A DNA stretch of 64,000 bases from PALSA-693 sp963702305. Lineage in GTDB: Bacteria; Actinomycetota; Acidimicrobiia; Acidimicrobiales; Palsa-688. The DNA lies in contig CAVPBX010000014.1 of assembly GCA_963702305.1 (NCBI GenBank), positions 124,001 to 188,000 on the forward strand, given 5' to 3'. Below are positions 61,965 through 64,000 of the stretch, piece by piece (within the stretch, counting starts at the first letter, position 1; every line of letters begins with the position of its first letter). The notes beneath the pieces were generated by a model, which did no database searches, was not told the DNA's origin, and saw nothing but the letters and a program-made list of their open reading frames with translations. The translations under genes and the position numbers were made by a program.

Positions 61965-63179
61965 GTGGCGCTGCTTGGTCGTGAATTTATTGCGGTACCG
62001 GACGACAAAAAGCACCAGATCGTCTACAAGTGGCCGGACCACAACATCCGCAAGTACACCCGCGCCATCGTCAACGCCGACGAGCTGGCCATGTTCGTCA
62101 ACACCGGCCAGGTGGTGGCCACCATGGGACCCGGCCGCCACCAGATCGACGCCGACGAGATCCCGGGGCTCGGCGTCCTCATCGACCACGTGGTCGGCTC
62201 CAACGTGTACAAGGCCGAGCTGTACTTCGTGGGGACCCGGGAGTTTCCTGGTAACAACTTCGGCGGGCGCATCGACGACGTCCAGGACCCGCAGACCGGG
62301 ATGATCGTCACCTTGCGGGTGTTCGGCGACTACTCCATGCAGGTCAAGGACCCGGCCGCGTTGATCACCAACCTGGTCGGCACCGTGGACGTGGCGGACA
62401 ACAACGCCATCACGGGCTGGATGAGCGACCAGCTGCTCAAGGTCATGCGCACCCACATGACGATCCAGATCGTGCGCAACGGGTGGCCCATCCTGGGGTT
62501 GTCGGCGTACACGCCGGACATCGAGGAAGAGGTGATGGCCAAGGGCAACGAGCAGCTCGCCAGCTACGGCGTGTCGATCATCCGTATGGGGAACTTCGAC
62601 ATCAACCTGTCCGAGCAGGACGAGGCGCAGCTGAAGACCCTGGCCAAGGACACCGCCTACTCCCGGCTGGCCGGCAGCTTCGGGCAGTACGCCGCAGGCG
62701 AGATGGCGCTCGGCGCCGGCCAGGGCATGGCGCAGGGCGGCGCCGGGGTCGGCGGGGCGTTCCTGGCCGCGGGTCTCGGTCTCGGCGGCCAGGCCGCGGC
62801 GCCTGCGGCGCCCGGTCCGCCGCCACCCGCCGGGCCGGGGTTCGCCGGTGGCGGGGCCGGGTTTGCCGGTCCGGCGGCGGGCGGGGTGGAGTGCCCCAAC
62901 TGCCACAGCGCCAACACGGCCGGAGCCAAGTTCTGCGCGTCGTGCGGCACCTCGTTGGCGCCGCCGACCGCGGCGTGCCCCAGCTGCCAGGCCGAGAACG
63001 CGGCCACGGCGAAGTTCTGCGCGTCCTGCGGCACGGCCATGGTCGCCGCCGCGCCCCACTGCACGTCCTGCGGAGCCGAGATGGCTCCGGGCGCCAAGTT
63101 CTGCCCGGAATGCGGTACCAGCACCACCCCCGCCGCGAGTGGCGGTGACGCACCGCCGGCGGCTCCGCCTGGTCAATGA
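61965..63179 (+). CDS. SPFH-domain protein with C-terminal zinc ribbons
   Basis: 404 residues from GTG 61965 with AAGGAGGA upstream. The N-terminal 260 residues are an SPFH/band-7 domain of the virion-core or YdjI type (VNADELAMFVNTGQVVATMGPG, GMIVTLRVFGDYSMQVKDP). An alanine/glycine/proline linker follows. The C-terminus has three double-cysteine zinc ribbons (CPNCHSANTAGAKFCASCG, CPSCQAENAATAKFCASCG, CTSCGAEMAPGAKFCPECG). In Bacillus such proteins work with PspA-like proteins at the membrane. Its stop overlaps the start of a Tim44-like gene. Confidence 0.85.
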   Translation: MALLGREFIAVPDDKKHQIVYKWPDHNIRKYTRAIVNADELAMFVNTGQVVATMGPGRHQIDADEIPGLGVLIDHVVGSNVYKAELYFVGTREFPGNNFGGRIDDVQDPQTGMIVTLRVFGDYSMQVKDPAALITNLVGTVDVADNNAITGWMSDQLLKVMRTHMTIQIVRNGWPILGLSAYTPDIEEEVMAKGNEQLASYGVSIIRMGNFDINLSEQDEAQLKTLAKDTAYSRLAGSFGQYAAGEMALGAGQGMAQGGAGVGGAFLAAGLGLGGQAAAPAAPGPPPPAGPGFAGGGAGFAGPAAGGVECPNCHSANTAGAKFCASCGTSLAPPTAACPSCQAENAATAKFCASCGTAMVAAAPHCTSCGAEMAPGAKFCPECGTSTTPAASGGDAPPAAPPGQ

Positions 63180-64000
63180 TTGCCGGTCTGGCCGAGCTGG
63201 TCACCCGGGCCGGAGGCGGCCACAGCTTCAGCGGAGGCGGCGGCAGTGGCGGGGGCGGTGGCTTCGGAGGCGGTGGTGGCGGTTTCTTCTTCTTCGGTGG
63301 CGGGAGCGGGGGAGCGGGGGGTGGCGTCATCCTGATTGTCGTCATCGTGCTGGTCCTGGTCATGTTGCGGGTGAGCTGGCCCCGCATCCGCGCCCGCCGC
63401 GGCCTGAGCGGGGTTCCGGGCGCGTCGCCGTCGCCGCCGGCCCAGGAGTGGAGCCACGATGACCAACCGGCGATCAGCACGGTGCGGGGGGACCTTTTCC
63501 CCGGCAGCGCGCCCGCAGCCGGCGGTCCGCAATCGTCGGCCGACGGCCTGGCGGCCATCACCGCCCACGACCCCGGCTTCGACCGGGAGGCCTTCCTGGA
63601 GCAAGTGCAGCGGACGTTCTTCGTCGTCCAGGAGGCCTGGACCCAGCGCCAGCCTGGCCTGAGCCGCCAGGTCATGGCCGACGGGCTGTGGCAACAGCAC
63701 CGGGTGCAGATCCAGGGGTACCTCGACGGCCACAAGCGCAACGTGCTCGAGGACCTGGCGGTCGGCAACCTGACCATCATCGGCGCCCACCACGACGCCA
63801 ACTACGACACCATCACCGTCCGCGTGCTCGCCGCCTGCGCCGACTACGACGTCGACGACCAGAACGGGCGGGTCGTCCGGGGCGGCAAGCACGTTGGCAA
63901 CTGGATGGAGGACTGGACGTTCCAGCGGTCAGGGTCGGCAACCACCCCGGCTGGCGGCGGGACCCTCTCGGCCAAGTGCCCCAACTGCGGCGCCCCGCTC
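63176..64000 (+). CDS. Tim44-like domain membrane protein (partial, runs off right edge)
   Basis: The frame opens at ATG 63176, overlapping the SPFH stop, and is still open at 64000. It starts MIAGLAELVTRAGGGHSFS, with a Gly/Ser-rich stretch and one membrane helix (ILIVVIVLVLVMLRVSW). Then comes the Tim44/Tim44-like domain: DPGFDREAFLEQVQRTFFVV, QEAWTQRQPGLSRQVMADGL, and GRVVRGGKHVGNWMEDWTF. A CPNCGAPL zinc-ribbon start lies at the very end. Bacterial Tim44-like proteins of this layout often accompany SPFH proteins; their function is not settled. Confidence 0.8.
   Translation, partial: MIAGLAELVTRAGGGHSFSGGGGSGGGGGFGGGGGGFFFFGGGSGGAGGGVILIVVIVLVLVMLRVSWPRIRARRGLSGVPGASPSPPAQEWSHDDQPAISTVRGDLFPGSAPAAGGPQSSADGLAAITAHDPGFDREAFLEQVQRTFFVVQEAWTQRQPGLSRQVMADGLWQQHRVQIQGYLDGHKRNVLEDLAVGNLTIIGAHHDANYDTITVRVLAACADYDVDDQNGRVVRGGKHVGNWMEDWTFQRSGSATTPAGGGTLSAKCPNCGAPL

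Noticed and set aside
1..64000. CRISPR array or insertion sequence
   Set aside because: No regularly spaced short repeats and no transposase-like protein were found; the only tandem repeats are inside coding DNA or in the mreC-mreD gap.

Overview
The window is high-GC, densely packed bacterial DNA. The order clpP-clpX-folC-ndk-mreBCD-mrdA-rodA-(B12 radical SAM)-(DUF2344)-rne/rng-rplU-rpmA-obgE-proB, the many GTG starts, a PaaX regulator and a LAxTG-type surface protein point to an actinomycete. A rod-shape mreB operon inside this block, plus several secreted repeat proteins, makes an Acidimicrobiia-like lineage most likely. That placement is inferred from gene content; no rRNA is present.

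Layout. 1-4600: the start of an ABC-F gene running off the left edge, three tRNAs (Arg-TCT, Gly-TCC, Pro-TGG), a LapA-like protein, a Crp/Fnr regulator, a secreted kelch protein and a cysteine-free ribosomal protein L36. 4840-25500: the housekeeping core, with PhoU and SixA proteins, trigger factor and ClpP/ClpX, folC, ndk, the Mre/PBP2/RodA elongation operon, a radical SAM/DUF2344 pair, RNase E/G, L21, L27, ObgE and ProB. 25675-35100: a block lying between proB and proA that holds gnd, a secreted phosphoesterase, an organoarsenical-type cluster (ArsI-like lyase, aquaporin, CoA-disulfide-reductase-like flavoprotein), PspA with a membrane partner, and a Uma2 nuclease. 36500-48800: visibly lower-GC accessory DNA for the cell surface, with secreted and sortase-type proteins, a GT-C-like membrane protein, two GT2 glycosyltransferases, a methyltransferase, an NHL protein, a GH5-like hydrolase and a ScyD/repeat protein. 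49159-52830: a second phosphoesterase, a nucleotidyltransferase/XRE toxin-antitoxin pair, a double VOC protein and a second Uma2 protein. 52980-60930: a minus-strand run of boxC-boxB-benzoate-CoA ligase-hydrolase followed by MoxR and VWA genes, facing a PaaX regulator. 61965-64000: an SPFH/zinc-ribbon protein and a Tim44-like protein cut by the right edge.

How they work together. The Mre block builds the elongasome. The box genes activate benzoate to benzoyl-CoA, epoxidise it and open the ring; a clear promoter sits in the divergent gap to PaaX. The ars-type genes look like one transcription unit, and its upstream 16-bp dyad recurs almost unchanged upstream of the secreted phosphoesterase. 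The surface block looks like a polysaccharide or glycoprotein synthesis and anchoring locus.

Five genes (radical SAM, GT-C, ScyD, benzoate-CoA ligase, boxC) are each broken by a one-base indel while both halves stay family-like. This suggests sequence or assembly error more than decay. One of these shifts creates a false 914-residue fusion from 17473 to 20217. Start codons for folC and the secreted protein at 36512 look non-standard.
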